Notes: a model not told the origin generated them from the sequence alone. Positions 19,276 through 30,864 are shown, counted from the first letter of the stretch. The stretch: 64,000 bases of DNA from Halobacteriales archaeon QS_5_68_33 (GCA_003023785.1 PXRS01000032.1:1-64000); one strand, 5' to 3'. Made by a program: numbers and translations.

Positions 19276-20100
19276 ATGTCCGACCGAATCGTCGGTGGAC
19301 TCTGTGACCAGGCGACCGTGGTCCGACGCGTCGAGAGCGGAGACACGCCGGACTGGGTCGGGGCACACTGGCGCAGTTTCCGCGACGGGTTGCTCGGGGA
19401 GCAAAACGGGACGCCGTTCCCGTGTTTCTTCGGCGCGGAATCAGTCGAAAACGGCGACCCTCTTTACACTGCGGTCCCGTCGACGACGGACAAGGACGCT
19501 CTGCTCGACCTGGGGCGAACGCTGTGCCGGTATCTGGACGAGCGGGAGAGCCACAGCGAGCGTGCGTCGCTCGTGACCTTCTTTCGGCCGCCCGAACGGT
19601 CGCTCTCGGAGGCGGAGTACCACGAGACGCTCTGGCATATACTCCAGCTTCTCCACGTCCACGACCCCGCGCCCTGGCCCGCGGACATCCCGACCGACCC
19701 GGACGACCCGTACTGGGAGTTCTGTTTCGCTGGCGAGCCGATGTTCCCCACGTGCCGGGCGCCGTTCTACGACGTCCGCGAGAGCCGCTACTGTCCCATC
19801 GGGCTGGAGATCACGTTCCAGCCGCGCGCGCTGTTCGAGAGCCTGGGGGTCACGGCCGACACCGAGGCGGGACAGCGCGCCCGGGACGTTATCCACGACC
19901 GTCTGGCGGGATACGACGGCGTCTGTCCCCACGCCAACCTCGGGAACTGGGGCGAGGACGGAGACCGGGAGTGGCACCAGTACATGCTCCCGGCCGACGA
20001 GGGACAGGCGCCTGACGAGTGCCCGATGACCGTGACCCGCGACCACCCGAAGTCCGAGCGACTGGTCGACGACGAGACGGTGACGCTGCCGGAGGTGTGA
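19276..20100 (+). CDS. YqcI/YcgG family protein
   Basis: [11 protein letters not shown]...[47 protein letters not shown]. Confidence 0.8.
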   Translation: MSDRIVGGLCDQATVVRRVESGDTPDWVGAHWRSFRDGLLGEQNGTPFPCFFGAESVENGDPLYTAVPSTTDKDALLDLGRTLCRYLDERESHSERASLVTFFRPPERSLSEAEYHETLWHILQLLHVHDPAPWPADIPTDPDDPYWEFCFAGEPMFPTCRAPFYDVRESRYCPIGLEITFQPRALFESLGVTADTEAGQRARDVIHDRLAGYDGVCPHANLGNWGEDGDREWHQYMLPADEGQAPDECPMTVTRDHPKSERLVDDETVTLPEV

Positions 20101-20102
20101 GC

Positions 20103-20681
20103 GTGAGCGCCCGGACCCCGGTCCTGCTACTCGTGGACTTCCAGCGAGGGTTCGACGAGCCACGGTGGGGGACGCGCAACAACCCCGAGGCGGAGGCGAC
20201 TGCGGCGCGACTCCTCGACGTCTGGCGCACGCGCGACCGACCGGTCGTCCACGTCCGTCACGACTCCACGGAGCCCGACTCGCCGCTCCGGCGCGGGAGG
20301 CCGGGATTCCGGTACAAATCGGGGCTCGAACCGACCGACAGCGAACGGGAGGTCGTCAAGCACGTCAACGGGGCGTTCGTCGGCACCGACCTGGCGTCGT
20401 GGCTCGACGAACGCGGGTACGAGACGCTCGTCGTCTGTGGCCTGACGACCGACCACTGCGTCTCGACGACGGCGCGCATGGCCGAGAACCGCGGCTACGA
20501 CGTCCGGCTCGTCGCCGACGCGACCGCGACGTTCGACCGGACGCTCGACGGCGAGCGGTTCGAACCCGACACGGTCCACCGAACCGCGCTCGCCCATCTC
20601 GACGGTGAATTCGCCACGGTCACGACGGGAGACCGGGCGGTCGCACGCCTGGACGAACGGGCGGACGGACCGAACAGGTGA
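20103..20681 (+). CDS. Isochorismatase-family cysteine hydrolase
   Basis: [12 protein letters not shown]...[29 protein letters not shown]. Confidence 0.9.
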   Translation: MSARTPVLLLVDFQRGFDEPRWGTRNNPEAEATAARLLDVWRTRDRPVVHVRHDSTEPDSPLRRGRPGFRYKSGLEPTDSEREVVKHVNGAFVGTDLASWLDERGYETLVVCGLTTDHCVSTTARMAENRGYDVRLVADATATFDRTLDGERFEPDTVHRTALAHLDGEFATVTTGDRAVARLDERADGPNR

Positions 20682-20705
20682 CGAGCCACCGGGCGGGGTG
20701 ACCGC

Positions 20706-20785
20706 TCATACGGTCGGTCGTCAGTGGTTTCCGGGATTCACCCGCCCGGCGAATCACCGGGAAACGGTTACAACCGACCGTATCA
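20706..20785 (+). repeat. R1 element, copy d
   Basis: TCATACGGTCGGTCGTCAG...GGTTACAACCGACCGTATCA; terminal TCA is the idsA stop. Confidence 0.92.
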
Positions 20786-21826
20786 GTACTCGCGCTCGAT
20801 GAGGTAGTCGGCGATGTCGTCGAGGCGGTCGTGCGCCTCGTTGTCCGGGAGGACTTCGAGATTCGCCTTCCCGCTCTCGACGAGGCCCTGTGCGGTCTCG
20901 CGGGCGAACTCGATGCTGCCGCTCTCGCGGAGGCGGTCGACGGCGGCCTCGATCTCCTCCTCGTCGACTTCCTCGACGGAGTCGGTGTCGACCAGGCCGT
21001 CGACGTCGACGCCCTGCTGGCGGGCGTGCAGCGTCACGAGCGTCTGTTTGCCCTCGACCAGGTCCGAACCCCGCTGTTTGCCGAGTTTCTCGCTGGGCGT
21101 CGTCAGATCGAGCAGGTCGTCCTGGATCTGGAAGGCCCGGCCCACGTCGAGGCCGTAGCCGTACAGCGACCGGGCGGCCTCCGGCTCGCCCATGAGGCGG
21201 GCGGGGATGGAGGCCGAGGCGGCGTACAGCACCGCCGTCTTCAGTTCGACCATCTCCAGGTACTCGTCGGGCGTGACGGCGTCGCGGGACTCGAAGTCGA
21301 TGTCGAGCGACTGCCCCTCGCAGATCTTCGTGCAGGTGCTGGCCAGTTCCCCGACGGCGCGGATCGCCCGGTCGGGTTCGGCACCGGTGTCGGCCATGGC
21401 CTCGAAGGCCTTCGAGTAGAGCGTGTCCCCGGCGAGGATGGCGGTCGAGAGGTCGTACTCGCGGTGGACCGCGGGGACGCCCCGCCGCAGGTCGTCGTCG
21501 TCCATGATGTCGTCGTGGATCAGCGTGAACGACTGGATGACCTCGACGCTGATCGCGGCCCGCATGATGTCTATCTCGCCGTCCCCGGGCGGGAAGGCGC
21601 GGTAATCGACCGTCTCGGGGTCGACGTCGACGCCGGAGAGCGACTCCGCGACGAGCAAGACGGTCGTCGGCCGGAGGCGCTTGCCGCCGGCCTCCAGCAG
21701 GTATCGCGTCGCCTCGTAGAGGCGCTCGGGTTCGGTGTCGGGCAGCTCCTCGGGGAGCGCCTGGTTGACGCGCTCCCGCCGGGTGGCGATTGCCCGCTCG
21801 ACCGCCGCCTGGGACTGGTTCGCCAT
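20783..21826 (-). CDS. idsA: Geranylgeranyl/polyprenyl diphosphate synthase
   Basis: GGKRLRP; LIHDDIMDDDDLRRG; QIQDDLLD. Confidence 0.95.
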   Translation of the reverse strand: MANQSQAAVERAIATRRERVNQALPEELPDTEPERLYEATRYLLEAGGKRLRPTTVLLVAESLSGVDVDPETVDYRAFPPGDGEIDIMRAAISVEVIQSFTLIHDDIMDDDDLRRGVPAVHREYDLSTAILAGDTLYSKAFEAMADTGAEPDRAIRAVGELASTCTKICEGQSLDIDFESRDAVTPDEYLEMVELKTAVLYAASASIPARLMGEPEAARSLYGYGLDVGRAFQIQDDLLDLTTPSEKLGKQRGSDLVEGKQTLVTLHARQQGVDVDGLVDTDSVEEVDEEEIEAAVDRLRESGSIEFARETAQGLVESGKANLEVLPDNEAHDRLDDIADYLIEREY

Positions 21827-21827
21827 G

Positions 21828-23168
21828 CTACTCGACGAGCTGGATCATGTTGCCGTTGCGCGTGACGTGCAGGTCCTTCCCCATCGTGTAGCCCTGGCTC
21901 TCGGCCAGGTCGACGTAGGGCGAGAACCCCGACATGTCCTGGTGGGCGGGGACCAGGTTGTCCGGTCGCAGTGTCTGGAGCATCTCGTAGTGGCCCTCGC
22001 GCGAGAGGTGGCCCGAGACGTGGATGTCGTCGTAGATGCGGGCGCCCTGCATCCGGAGCAGGGTCTCGCTCTGGAAGCGCTGGCCCTCGTTGGTGGGCTC
22101 CGGGATCACGCGGGCGGAGAAGACGACCTTGTCGCCGTCCGCCAGTTCGTAGGGCGTCTCCCCCCGCCCCATCCGGGTGAGCATCGCGCGCGGCTCGCCC
22201 TGGTGGCCCGTCACGATGGGCAGGAAGTTCTCCTTGCCCTCGTTCATGATCCGCTTGAACGTCCGGTCGACGGACTTGCGGTGGCCGTACATCCCCAGGT
22301 CCTCGGGGAAGTCGACGAAGTCCAGCCGTTCGGCGGTGCCGGAGTACTTCTCCATCGACCGGCCGAGGAGGACGGGCTGGCGGCCGATGTCGTCGGCGAA
22401 CTCCACCAGCGACTTCACGCGGGCGATGTGGCTGGAGAAGGTCGTCGCGACGATGCCGCCCTCGAAGCCCTCGAAGCTGTACATGACGTCCTTGAGGTGG
22501 CGCCGCGCCACGGACTCCGAGGGGGTGCGGCCCTTCTTGCCGGCGTTGGTGCAGTCCTCGATGTAACAGAGGACGCCGTCGCGCCCGATCTCGCGGAACC
22601 GCTCCATGTCGATGGGGTCGCCGATGACCGGCGAGTGGTCCATGCGCTTGTCCAGCCCGTAGACGATGGCCCCCTCGGGCGTGTGGAGGACGGGGTTGAC
22701 CGCGTCGATGATCGAGTGGGTGACGTTGACGAACTCCAGTTCGTTCTCCTCGCCGATGGACATCGTCTCCCCGGCCTCCATCTTCACGAGGTCGTTCTGG
22801 ACGCCGAACTTCTCCTCGCTCTGGATCTGCTGTTTGACCAGTTCGATGGTGAACGGCGTCCCGACGACCGGGGCGTCGTAGCGGTGGGCGAGTTTGGGGA
22901 TAGCCGCGATGTGGTCGAGGTGGCCGTGGGTCGGTACGATGGCCTTCACGTCGCCCTCGAGGTCCGACATCACCCGGTCGTCGGGGATCGCGCCCATGTC
23001 GATCAGGTCGAGGCTGTGCATCCGCTCGGTCTCGACGTTGTCGTGGATGAGGACCTTCGAGAGGTTGAGGCCCATGTCGAAGACCACGACGTCGTCGCCT
23101 GCTCGTACTGCCGTCATCTGGCGGCCGACTTCCTCGTAGCCGCCGATAGTTGCGAGTTCGATTTCCAT
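21828..23168 (-). CDS. rnj: Archaeal RNase J (beta-CASP)
   Basis: [48 protein letters not shown]. Confidence 0.93.
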   Translation of the reverse strand: MEIELATIGGYEEVGRQMTAVRAGDDVVVFDMGLNLSKVLIHDNVETERMHSLDLIDMGAIPDDRVMSDLEGDVKAIVPTHGHLDHIAAIPKLAHRYDAPVVGTPFTIELVKQQIQSEEKFGVQNDLVKMEAGETMSIGEENELEFVNVTHSIIDAVNPVLHTPEGAIVYGLDKRMDHSPVIGDPIDMERFREIGRDGVLCYIEDCTNAGKKGRTPSESVARRHLKDVMYSFEGFEGGIVATTFSSHIARVKSLVEFADDIGRQPVLLGRSMEKYSGTAERLDFVDFPEDLGMYGHRKSVDRTFKRIMNEGKENFLPIVTGHQGEPRAMLTRMGRGETPYELADGDKVVFSARVIPEPTNEGQRFQSETLLRMQGARIYDDIHVSGHLSREGHYEMLQTLRPDNLVPAHQDMSGFSPYVDLAESQGYTMGKDLHVTRNGNMIQLVE

Positions 23169-23487
23169 GGTTGGGTCCGAGTGACGCGCCCGGACCACGG
23201 CGACCGGCGACCGAAGGACCGTCGTCTGTCATCGGTCCGTCCCGCGTCGGTCCGCGACGAGAGCGGCCGCGTCGTGGCCGCCGTCGTCACCGGCGCGAGC
23301 GGGGGAGTGTCCAGACCGCTCGGTCCGATAGCTGCCGGCCGCCCTGGGGTGGTCCGGGCGGCCGTCTGCTCGGTTGTCCCCTCCTACGACGCCCCCTTTT
23401 AAATAAGGTGCGGTCCGGCACGGCCACGGGTCCCGCGGGGCCGTCAGCCTGCGGCCGGACTGACCCGGCCGCTGTGTGTGAGAAAGT

Positions 23488-24093
23488 CTACTCGGCGTCG
23501 CCCTCGCCCGGCCCGTCCATGTGGTCCTCTCCCGTCGTCCACGTGGACGTCTCGTCGCCGCTCGCGAACCCCAGTTCGTCGGCGATTTCGCTCTCGCTCA
23601 CCACATCGGCGGGGGACTCGCTCTCCGCCGACGCCGCCTCGCCCGCGTCGTCTCCCGACGAGATGCCCGCGCCGGGCCGGTCCCCGGCCGCTCGGCCGGT
23701 ATCCGTCGCTTCGCCCGGTCCGGCGTCGGCCGCCGGGTCCTCGTCGGCATCCGTCGGTGCGCCCGTGCCTACCCGCGCCCCCTCCGAATCCTCCACCGAC
23801 CCGGAGGAGGCCGCGTTTCCCGCACCGCTCCCCGCCCCGACCCCGTCCGCGACGACCTTGTAGACCAGGCCGACCTGGCCCGACCCGAACACCAGCATCC
23901 CGAGGAGCGCGACGAACGCCCCCAGGACGACGAGCACGCCCTCCCGATTGGTGCCGACCGCGCCGAGCGGTTGCTCGCTGATCATCCAGCCGCCGGTCGC
24001 CACCAGTGCGCCGCTGAGAGCCAGCAACACCAGCCAGTACGCGAAGATGTAGAACCCGTACTGGAACCCCTCCTTTCGGGAAACTGACGTCAT
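23488..24093 (-). CDS. Membrane protein with acidic low-complexity C-terminal tail
   Basis: Two TM segments, DUF-like; tail rich in D/E/A/G/S. Confidence 0.7.
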   Translation of the reverse strand: MTSVSRKEGFQYGFYIFAYWLVLLALSGALVATGGWMISEQPLGAVGTNREGVLVVLGAFVALLGMLVFGSGQVGLVYKVVADGVGAGSGAGNAASSGSVEDSEGARVGTGAPTDADEDPAADAGPGEATDTGRAAGDRPGAGISSGDDAGEAASAESESPADVVSESEIADELGFASGDETSTWTTGEDHMDGPGEGDAE

Positions 24094-24160
24094 AGCCCAC
24101 CAATTGCCGACTGCGCTGAAATATGTTACGCCGGTTCGACCGCCGGAGGCGACCGCTCCC

Positions 24161-24198
24161 GGGACGAAATCCGGAACTGCTTGACAACCGACCGTATC
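24161..24198 (-). repeat. R1 half-element, copy e
   Basis: Reverse complement GATACGGTCGGTTGTCAAGCAGTTCCGGATTTCGTC; second arm absent. Confidence 0.8.
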
Positions 24199-24309
24199 GT
24201 GCCATCGGACACGCGTGATGCCACCGTTTCGATGACTGTCTCGGGGTCTTCGAGACGCACGTCCCCGAACGTTGGCGAGCGCGTTCACGTCCGTGTGTCC
24301 GACAGATCA
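24199..24309 (+). repeat. R3 element, copy b, abutting R1 half
   Basis: CATCGGACACGCGTGATGCCACCG...CCGTGTGTCCGACAGATCA; terminal TCA is the isopentenyl-phosphate kinase stop. Confidence 0.88.
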
Positions 24310-25074
24310 CTCCCCGCCGGCGACGAGCGTCCCCGGTGAGTCGCCGTCGAGAAACGCGTCCAGCTCGTCCGGCCCGAAGACGTGCGCCGGGACGGGTAGC
24401 GCCAGCAGCGTCCGGACTTTCCCGGCCATCCCGCCGGTGACGTCCGTCGCGTCGCTGCCCCCCAGCGCGCCCTCGACGTCCGAGAGGCGGTCGATCCGGT
24501 CGACGACCGCCCCGTCGCCGTCGAGGACGCCGGGGACCGTCGAACACAGCCCCACGCGGTCGGCAGGCAGCGATCGGGCGAGCGCGACGACGACGTCGTC
24601 GCCGCTGAGTATCGTCACGCCGACCCCGGACTGGACGGCGCCGTCGCCGTGCAACACCGGACAGAACCCCTCGGCGAGCATCCGCTCGACGCCGCGGGTC
24701 GGCAGGTCGAGCGCCCCGTCGGCGTCCCGGCTGGCGACCGACAGGGCCCCGACCGGGAGTGCGTCGACGCCGCGGTCGTGAAGTCGGCCCACCACTTCCC
24801 GGTTCAGCCTGCTCATCGCGTCGTGGATGGCGACGGCGTCGCGGGCGTTTCGCGTCCCCTCGGTGGCGGTGACGCCCCGCTCGGCCGCGTGGTGGTGACC
24901 GAAACTCCCGCCGCCGTGGACGATGGCGAGGTCTCCCCGGCCGTCTCCGTCACCGCCCTCCTGCCAGGCGTCGGCGACGGCATCCAGCGCCGAGTCGAGG
25001 GCCGTCTCGTCGAGCGTCTCCGGGCTGTCCTTGTTCGTGATGACGCTCCCGCCGAGTTTGAGGACGGTCGTCAT
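24307..25074 (-). CDS. ipk: Isopentenyl phosphate kinase
   Basis: TTVLKLGGSVITNKDSPE; IVHGGGSFGHHHA; adjacent to mevalonate kinase. Confidence 0.93.
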   Translation of the reverse strand: MTTVLKLGGSVITNKDSPETLDETALDSALDAVADAWQEGGDGDGRGDLAIVHGGGSFGHHHAAERGVTATEGTRNARDAVAIHDAMSRLNREVVGRLHDRGVDALPVGALSVASRDADGALDLPTRGVERMLAEGFCPVLHGDGAVQSGVGVTILSGDDVVVALARSLPADRVGLCSTVPGVLDGDGAVVDRIDRLSDVEGALGGSDATDVTGGMAGKVRTLLALPVPAHVFGPDELDAFLDGDSPGTLVAGGE

Positions 25075-26051
25075 TCGACTCTGACGCCCTCCGTGTCGAG
25101 TTCGGCGCGGAAGGCCTCCTCGCAGTCAGGCGAGTACTGGAGGGCGGTCCGGGTCTCCTCGCCGGGGTCCAGCGCGACGATACAGCCGCCGCCGCCCGCG
25201 CCGGTGAGTTTCGCGCCGTGGGCGCCGGCGTCGCGGGCCGCCCAGGCCATCGCGTCCAGCGACCGCGAGGAGACGCCAAGCGCCGACAGCAGCCCGTGGT
25301 TGAAGTTCATCAGTCGCCCGAGTTCCGCCACGTCGCCGTCCAGGAGGATGTCCTCGCCACGGCGGGCGAGGTCACCGATCACCTCGACCGTGTCGGCGGC
25401 GAACCCGTACTCGTTCCCGAGGTCCCGCACCTGCTCCACCAGGGCGCCCGTGTCGCCGGCGCCGCCGTCGAAGCCGACGACAAAGGGGAGTGACGGCGCG
25501 TCAAGCGACCGGCGGTCCTCGCCCTCGACGCGGACGGCACCGCCGGTGGCCGAGCAGAACGTGTCCGTCCGCGAGGCGTTGCCGTCCTGGACGTCGTACT
25601 CGACCTGGAAGGCCCGCTCGGCGACCTCCGCGGGAGTGAGTTCGGTCCCCAGTTCGCGCGTCGCGGCGAAGATGCTCGCGACGGTGACCGACGCCGACGA
25701 ACTCAGGCCGGCGCCCAGCGGGATGTCGCTCTCGATGGTGACCTCGAACCCCGCGTCGGGCGCGTCGGCGGCCTCCCGGGCCTGTTCGACCGCGGCGTCG
25801 ACGTAGCCGGTCGCGGCCTCGACGAGGCCCTCCGGGACGTCGACGTCGGCGTCCCCGGGGTCCCGCCCGTATTCGACGGCGAACCCGTCCAGCGTGAGGT
25901 CCTCGGCGTGGACGCGCAGGTGGTCGTCGTCGCGCGCCTCGACGGTGACGGTCGCCCGCCGGTCGATCGCACACGCCACCGCCGGTTCGCCGTAGACGAC
26001 CGCGTGCTCCCCGAAGAGATACAGTTTGCCCGGCGCGCTCGCGGTTACCAT
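25071..26051 (-). CDS. mvk: Mevalonate kinase
   Basis: SAPGKLYLFGEHAVVYGEPA; IPLGAGLSSSASVTVA; KLTGAGGGGC. Confidence 0.95.
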   Translation of the reverse strand: MVTASAPGKLYLFGEHAVVYGEPAVACAIDRRATVTVEARDDDHLRVHAEDLTLDGFAVEYGRDPGDADVDVPEGLVEAATGYVDAAVEQAREAADAPDAGFEVTIESDIPLGAGLSSSASVTVASIFAATRELGTELTPAEVAERAFQVEYDVQDGNASRTDTFCSATGGAVRVEGEDRRSLDAPSLPFVVGFDGGAGDTGALVEQVRDLGNEYGFAADTVEVIGDLARRGEDILLDGDVAELGRLMNFNHGLLSALGVSSRSLDAMAWAARDAGAHGAKLTGAGGGGCIVALDPGEETRTALQYSPDCEEAFRAELDTEGVRVE

Positions 26052-26210
26052 GTCCGGTCGTGGGACCGCCCGGGAGTTAGGTATTTCCGAACGGGACGGG
26101 GTCGGCGGGCCCCGGCGACTCGCCCCGACCGCGCGAAGGATCTAGCGTCGTGCCGGTCCGGCACCGGATATGACGGTTGGCTGTCGCATCGGGGGACAAC
26201 CTATCCTCCG

Positions 26211-26275
26211 CCGGTCACACGTGATGCCGCCGTTTCGGTGACTGTCTCGGGGTTTTCGGTACGCACGTCCCGCTC
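26211..26275 (+). repeat. R3 element fragment, copy c
   Basis: CACACGTGATGCCGCCGTTTCGGTGACTGTCTCGGGGTTTTCGGTACGCACGTCC; right arm missing. Confidence 0.75.
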
Positions 26276-26281
26276 GTGCGG

Positions 26282-27490
26282 TTACCGACGCCGTCGCGAG
26301 AACAGCACTGCGGCGAGGACCGCCAGCACGCCGGCCGCCGCGGTGAAGCCGGGGCCGTTGGCGGTCGTCGCCGGGTCGTCGGTCCGGTCGGGCGTGTCGC
26401 CGCCCGTCTCACCGGGCGTCCCCGTCGGCGTCATCGTCGACTCCGCCGTCTCGGTCCCGGTCGTGGTCGGTTCCGCCGTCGCCGTGGGCGTCGGCGTCGC
26501 TTCAAGCGCGGCCTGGGCCTCCTCGTAGGCTTCGGGGTGGACGGCCTGCGTCAAGTTCTCCAGGGCCCGCACCGTGTACGGGCCGGGCTGGTTGAGGTAG
26601 TCCTCGTTGACCGTGACCGTCTGGCCGTTCTGGGTCGCGTACGTCCCGTTGTAGACGTCGCTGCTGTCGAGGTTCGACGGGTGGCTCCCCGGGTTGCTGT
26701 TCACGATAAGCCATTCGATGTTCTCGCTGTTGTTGGCGACGACTTCGGGGTTCAGGGGTTCGGTCGTGAACCCGGTGATACCCGCCTCGGCGGCGACGTT
26801 CGTCAGTCCGGCCGTCGTGATGACCGAGTGGATGAACGTGTCGCTCCCGGTGGTGAACCCGTAGAACGTGTACAGCGCACCCGGTCTCTCCTCGTCTTCG
26901 ACCGCGTTCTCGATGGCGGTAACCCGCTCGCGCATGTCGGCCACCGTGGCGTCGGCAGCCTCGCACTCGCCGCTCAGCTCGCCGAACCGCTCGGTCTTCG
27001 CGTAGACGTCCTCGAAGTTCGCCGAGTCGTCGGCCTTGTAGACCGTGAGGCCGCTCGACCGTAGCTGGTCGACTGTCTCGTTGGACACGACGTCGGGCGC
27101 GAGCACCAGGTCGGGTTCGAGCCCCACGATCGTTTCCGTTTTGACGCCGTCGAAGTCGCGGACGACCTCCTTGTCGCTCGCGCCCGGCAGGTAGTCGGCG
27201 AACACCGAGACGCCGACGACCTTGTCGCTGGCGTTGAACGCCCACAGCGTCTGGGCCGCGCTCGGCGCCAGCGTCACGATCCGCCGGGGTTCCTCCTCGA
27301 TCGTTACCTCTGTACCGGTCGCGTCGGTCACCGTCAGCGGGTACGAACACGCCTCCTGCGCGGCGTCGGCGCCGCTCGCGCCGGCGACTGTCCCGCTCGG
27401 TCCGCCGAGTTCGCCGCCCGCCGCCGCCGGGACGGCCCCCAGCGCGACGACGAGCAGGACCGCTACGCCGACCGCAGTCAGATCTCTCAT
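26282..27490 (-). CDS. btuF: Cobalamin ABC transporter substrate-binding protein with PGF-CTERM
   Basis: PRRIVTLAPSAAQTLWAF...VGLEPDLVLAPD; C-terminus NGPGFTAAAGVLAVLAAVLFSRRRR. Confidence 0.88.
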   Translation of the reverse strand: MRDLTAVGVAVLLVVALGAVPAAAGGELGGPSGTVAGASGADAAQEACSYPLTVTDATGTEVTIEEEPRRIVTLAPSAAQTLWAFNASDKVVGVSVFADYLPGASDKEVVRDFDGVKTETIVGLEPDLVLAPDVVSNETVDQLRSSGLTVYKADDSANFEDVYAKTERFGELSGECEAADATVADMRERVTAIENAVEDEERPGALYTFYGFTTGSDTFIHSVITTAGLTNVAAEAGITGFTTEPLNPEVVANNSENIEWLIVNSNPGSHPSNLDSSDVYNGTYATQNGQTVTVNEDYLNQPGPYTVRALENLTQAVHPEAYEEAQAALEATPTPTATAEPTTTGTETAESTMTPTGTPGETGGDTPDRTDDPATTANGPGFTAAAGVLAVLAAVLFSRRRR

Positions 27491-27555
27491 GGCACCCGCC
27501 TCTGTGAACGTATCCAATAAATATTTACCTACTCCAAATCGATTTGTCTTCCAGT

Positions 27556-28713
27556 ATGGGGACGGGCACAGAGACCGAGACGGCCGAGGCAGGCGTCCTC
27601 CCCGGAGGCCTGCGCTCGACCACGGCCCGGGCGGTCGCCTGGTCGGCCGGCCTGGGTGTCGTCCTCGTCGTCGTCGTGTTCGCGAGCGCGGCTATCGGGC
27701 CGGTGTCGCTGTCGCTCCCGGTCGTCGCGAAGGCGTCGTTGAACGCCGTCGCGATACCGGCGGGCGTGAGCCTGACCGCCGCGACCGTCGGCCTCGGCGA
27801 CGCGACCACCACGCTCCCGGTCCCCGACCTCAGCTACACCTACCCGTTCGCCTTCCAGGTGGACGGCACGGCCGAAACGATCGTCCGGCGCGTGCGCCTG
27901 CCTCGCATCGCCCTGGGCGTCGTCGTCGGGTTCGCGCTGGCCAGCGCCGGCACCGTGATGCAGGGTTTCTTCCGCAATCCGATGGCCGACCCCTCCATCG
28001 TGGGCGTCTCCTCGGGCGCGGCGGTCGGCGCGGTGGCGACCATCGCCCTCTCGGTGTCGCTGCCGTTCGGCATCCAGGGGGCGGCCTTCATCGGTGCGCT
28101 GGTCGCCGCCTTTGCGGTGTATCTGATCGCGACCGAGGACCGCCGGACGCCTGTGGCGACGCTCCTGCTCGCGGGCGTCGCGGTCCAGACGTTCCTCGGC
28201 GCCGTGGTCTCGTATCTGCTCTTGCGGGCGGGCGAGAGCGTCGAGCAGGCGCTGTACTGGCTGATGGGGCGGCTCCACACCGCCACCTGGACGGACGTCG
28301 AGGCGACTCTGCCGGTCGCCGCCGTCTGCTTCGCCGTCCTGCTGGCGCACACGCGCGACCTGAACGTCCTCCTGCTCGGCGAGGAGGACGCCCACACGCT
28401 CGGCATCGAGGTCGAACGCACCAAGCGCGTCCTGCTCGCGGTCTCCAGCATCGTGACCGCCGCGGCCGTCGCCGTCGCGGGCGTCATCGGCTTCGTCGGC
28501 CTCGTCGTCCCGCACATGCTGCGTCTCGTCGTCGGTCCCGACCACCGCGTGCTCCTGCCGACCAGCGCCATCGCCGGCGGCGCTTTCCTCGTCGCCACGG
28601 ATACGCTGGCCCGCGCCGGCCCCGCCGAACTCCCTGTCGGCATCGTCACCGCCGCGCTGGGGGCGCCCTTTTTCCTCTATCTGCTCGTCACCCGGGAGGT
28701 GCACTCGCTATGA
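27556..28713 (+). CDS. btuC: Cobalamin ABC transporter permease
   Basis: [42 protein letters not shown]. Confidence 0.93.
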   Translation: MGTGTETETAEAGVLPGGLRSTTARAVAWSAGLGVVLVVVVFASAAIGPVSLSLPVVAKASLNAVAIPAGVSLTAATVGLGDATTTLPVPDLSYTYPFAFQVDGTAETIVRRVRLPRIALGVVVGFALASAGTVMQGFFRNPMADPSIVGVSSGAAVGAVATIALSVSLPFGIQGAAFIGALVAAFAVYLIATEDRRTPVATLLLAGVAVQTFLGAVVSYLLLRAGESVEQALYWLMGRLHTATWTDVEATLPVAAVCFAVLLAHTRDLNVLLLGEEDAHTLGIEVERTKRVLLAVSSIVTAAAVAVAGVIGFVGLVVPHMLRLVVGPDHRVLLPTSAIAGGAFLVATDTLARAGPAELPVGIVTAALGAPFFLYLLVTREVHSL

Positions 28714-30023
28714 CCGGCGACGCCGACCGGCGGTCGGCCGACGACGCCGCGGAGGCGGACTCGCTGGTCGACGTCCGCGGCGTCACCGTCGGCTACGGGA
28801 GCGACCCCGTCCTCTCGGGCGTCTCGCTGTCGGTCGAACGGGACGAACTGGTCGGCCTCGTCGGCCCGAACGGCGCGGGCAAGACCACCCTCCTGAAGGC
28901 CATCAACGGCGTTCTCGACCCGGACGAAGGCCGGGTGCTGGTCGACGGCGACGACGTCCACGACCTCTCCTCGCGGGCGGCGAGTCGCCGGGTCGCGACC
29001 GTCCCCCAGGACACGACCGTCGCCTTCGAGTTCCCGGTCGAGGCCGTCGTCGAGATGGGCCGGACGCCCTATCACGGGCGGGTCCGGCGCGACCCCGACG
29101 CCGCCGAGGCGGTCGAGCGCGCGCTCGACCGAACGGAGACGACCCGTTTTCGCGACCGCACCGTCGGGTCGCTCTCGGGCGGCGAGCGCCAGCGGGTCGT
29201 CCTCGCGCGGGCGCTGGCCCAGGGGACGCCCGCGCTCGTGCTCGACGAACCCACGGCGAGCCTCGACATCAACCACCAGGTCCGGACGCTCGCCCTGGTC
29301 CGCGAGTTGACCCGGGAGGGCAGGGGGGCCCTGGCGGCCATCCACGACCTCGACCTGGCGGCGCGCTTCTGTGACCGCATCGCCGTCCTCGCCGACGGGA
29401 CCCTCCAGGCGGTCGGCCCCCCGGAGACGGTGCTCACCGGCGAGCGCGTCGCGGCGGCGTTCGACACCGCGGCCGCCGTCGTCCCCAGTCCGGTGACCGG
29501 GACGCCGACGGTGACGCCGCTCTCGGACGCGAGCGCCGACGCCGACTCCGGCGTGCCCGTGGGCGAGGGCGAAAGTAAACGTCCCGGACCCCTCGTGGAG
29601 TCGGACCCCTGCGTCCACGTCGCGGGCACCGGACAGACGGCCGCGCGGGCGGTCGCCGCGCTCTCGGCGGCGGGGGCGACCGTCACCGCGGGCGTCTTCC
29701 CTGCGGAGGGACTCGCGGCGGGCGTAGCCCGCGAACACGGCGTCGACCCGGTCGTCGCCCCGCCGTTCGCGCCGCTCGACGCGGAGGCCGAGGCGAGCGC
29801 TCGCGAGCAACTCGGGGGGGCTGACGTCGCGGTCCTGGCCGGGCGGGCGCCGCCGTCGGTCCGCGCGCTCGTCCGGGACCACGACGCGGTCGTCCGGGTG
29901 ACCGACCCCGAAGCGGGGACGGACCCGGGCGGCGACGCGTCGACGGTCGCCACCGCCTCGCCGGCGACGGTCGTCGAAACCGTCGCGCGAGTCGAGGGGA
30001 GTCGTCTCCCGGCCGACGACTGA
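28710..30023 (+). CDS. btuD: Cobalamin ABC transporter ATP-binding protein with C-terminal extension
   Basis: [32 protein letters not shown]; extra approx. 130-aa C-terminal Rossmann-like region. Confidence 0.92.
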   Translation: MTGDADRRSADDAAEADSLVDVRGVTVGYGSDPVLSGVSLSVERDELVGLVGPNGAGKTTLLKAINGVLDPDEGRVLVDGDDVHDLSSRAASRRVATVPQDTTVAFEFPVEAVVEMGRTPYHGRVRRDPDAAEAVERALDRTETTRFRDRTVGSLSGGERQRVVLARALAQGTPALVLDEPTASLDINHQVRTLALVRELTREGRGALAAIHDLDLAARFCDRIAVLADGTLQAVGPPETVLTGERVAAAFDTAAAVVPSPVTGTPTVTPLSDASADADSGVPVGEGESKRPGPLVESDPCVHVAGTGQTAARAVAALSAAGATVTAGVFPAEGLAAGVAREHGVDPVVAPPFAPLDAEAEASAREQLGGADVAVLAGRAPPSVRALVRDHDAVVRVTDPEAGTDPGGDASTVATASPATVVETVARVEGSRLPADD

Positions 30024-30069
30024 TGACAGCAGACCAAAAAATTATGACGCGGTACACTGACCTTGGGGT

Positions 30070-30864
30070 ATGGTGAACAGAGCCGCGGTGTATCTGATCG
30101 GGGGCATCGTGCTGGTTGGGGTGCTGGTCGTCGGGGGCGCGGGGTACTTCCTCTTTGCCGGCCTCGGCAACGCGGACAGTGCGGGGACGCCGACTCCGGT
30201 CGACCCGACCCCGCTGGACCTGAGTCCGACGCCGACAGCGGCGCCGACGGCGACGCCGACGGCGACACCGACGGCAACGCCGGCGCCGACGGCGACGACA
30301 CCCCAGCGGACGGTCGTGTTGCCAAACGAGTTTGACGAACGGCGGGTGGAAGTGCTCGTCGTCGAGGAGATAAACGAGCGCCGGACCGCCGAGGGCCTCG
30401 ACCCGCTGCTGGGTAACGGGACGGTGCCCGAGCGCCTCCGCGAGATGGTGCGCGAACACAGCGTCGCGATGGCCGACGCGGGCCGGGTCAACCACGTGAT
30501 AGACGGCAACGCGAGCGCCGACCGCTACCGCGACAATGACCTCTATCGGCTATGCCGGTGGAAGGCTGACGGGCGCGAGGCGATCATCGCCGCCGACAAC
30601 AACGGCTACGCGGCCAACGAGAGCGCGCTGGAGGCAGTCGGCCACACCTACGCCGGCCGCGAATACGACGACGGGCAGTTCAACGAGGACGAGGCGGCGG
30701 TCGCGGCGGCCATCGTCGAGGACTGGTACCGCGACTACCGGTTCGAGCGCCGACTCATGCTCCCGAACGCGACGATGGTCGGCGTCGGCGTCACCATCAC
30801 ACAGTCGGGCGAGGTGTACGCAACCGCCGACCTCTGTCGACCCAACAGCGGCGAGCGCCAGTGA
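30070..30864 (+). CDS. Membrane-anchored CAP/SCP-like domain protein
   Basis: N-terminal TM, PTATPTATPT linker, VEEINERRTAEGLDPL...MVREHSVAMADAGRVNH. Confidence 0.8.
   Translation: MVNRAAVYLIGGIVLVGVLVVGGAGYFLFAGLGNADSAGTPTPVDPTPLDLSPTPTAAPTATPTATPTATPAPTATTPQRTVVLPNEFDERRVEVLVVEEINERRTAEGLDPLLGNGTVPERLREMVREHSVAMADAGRVNHVIDGNASADRYRDNDLYRLCRWKADGREAIIAADNNGYAANESALEAVGHTYAGREYDDGQFNEDEAAVAAAIVEDWYRDYRFERRLMLPNATMVGVGVTITQSGEVYATADLCRPNSGERQ

Noticed and set aside
30225-30305. GACGGCGACGCC-type repeat
   Set aside because: Codes for a PTATPTATPT linker in the CAP-domain protein; ordinary low-complexity linker.
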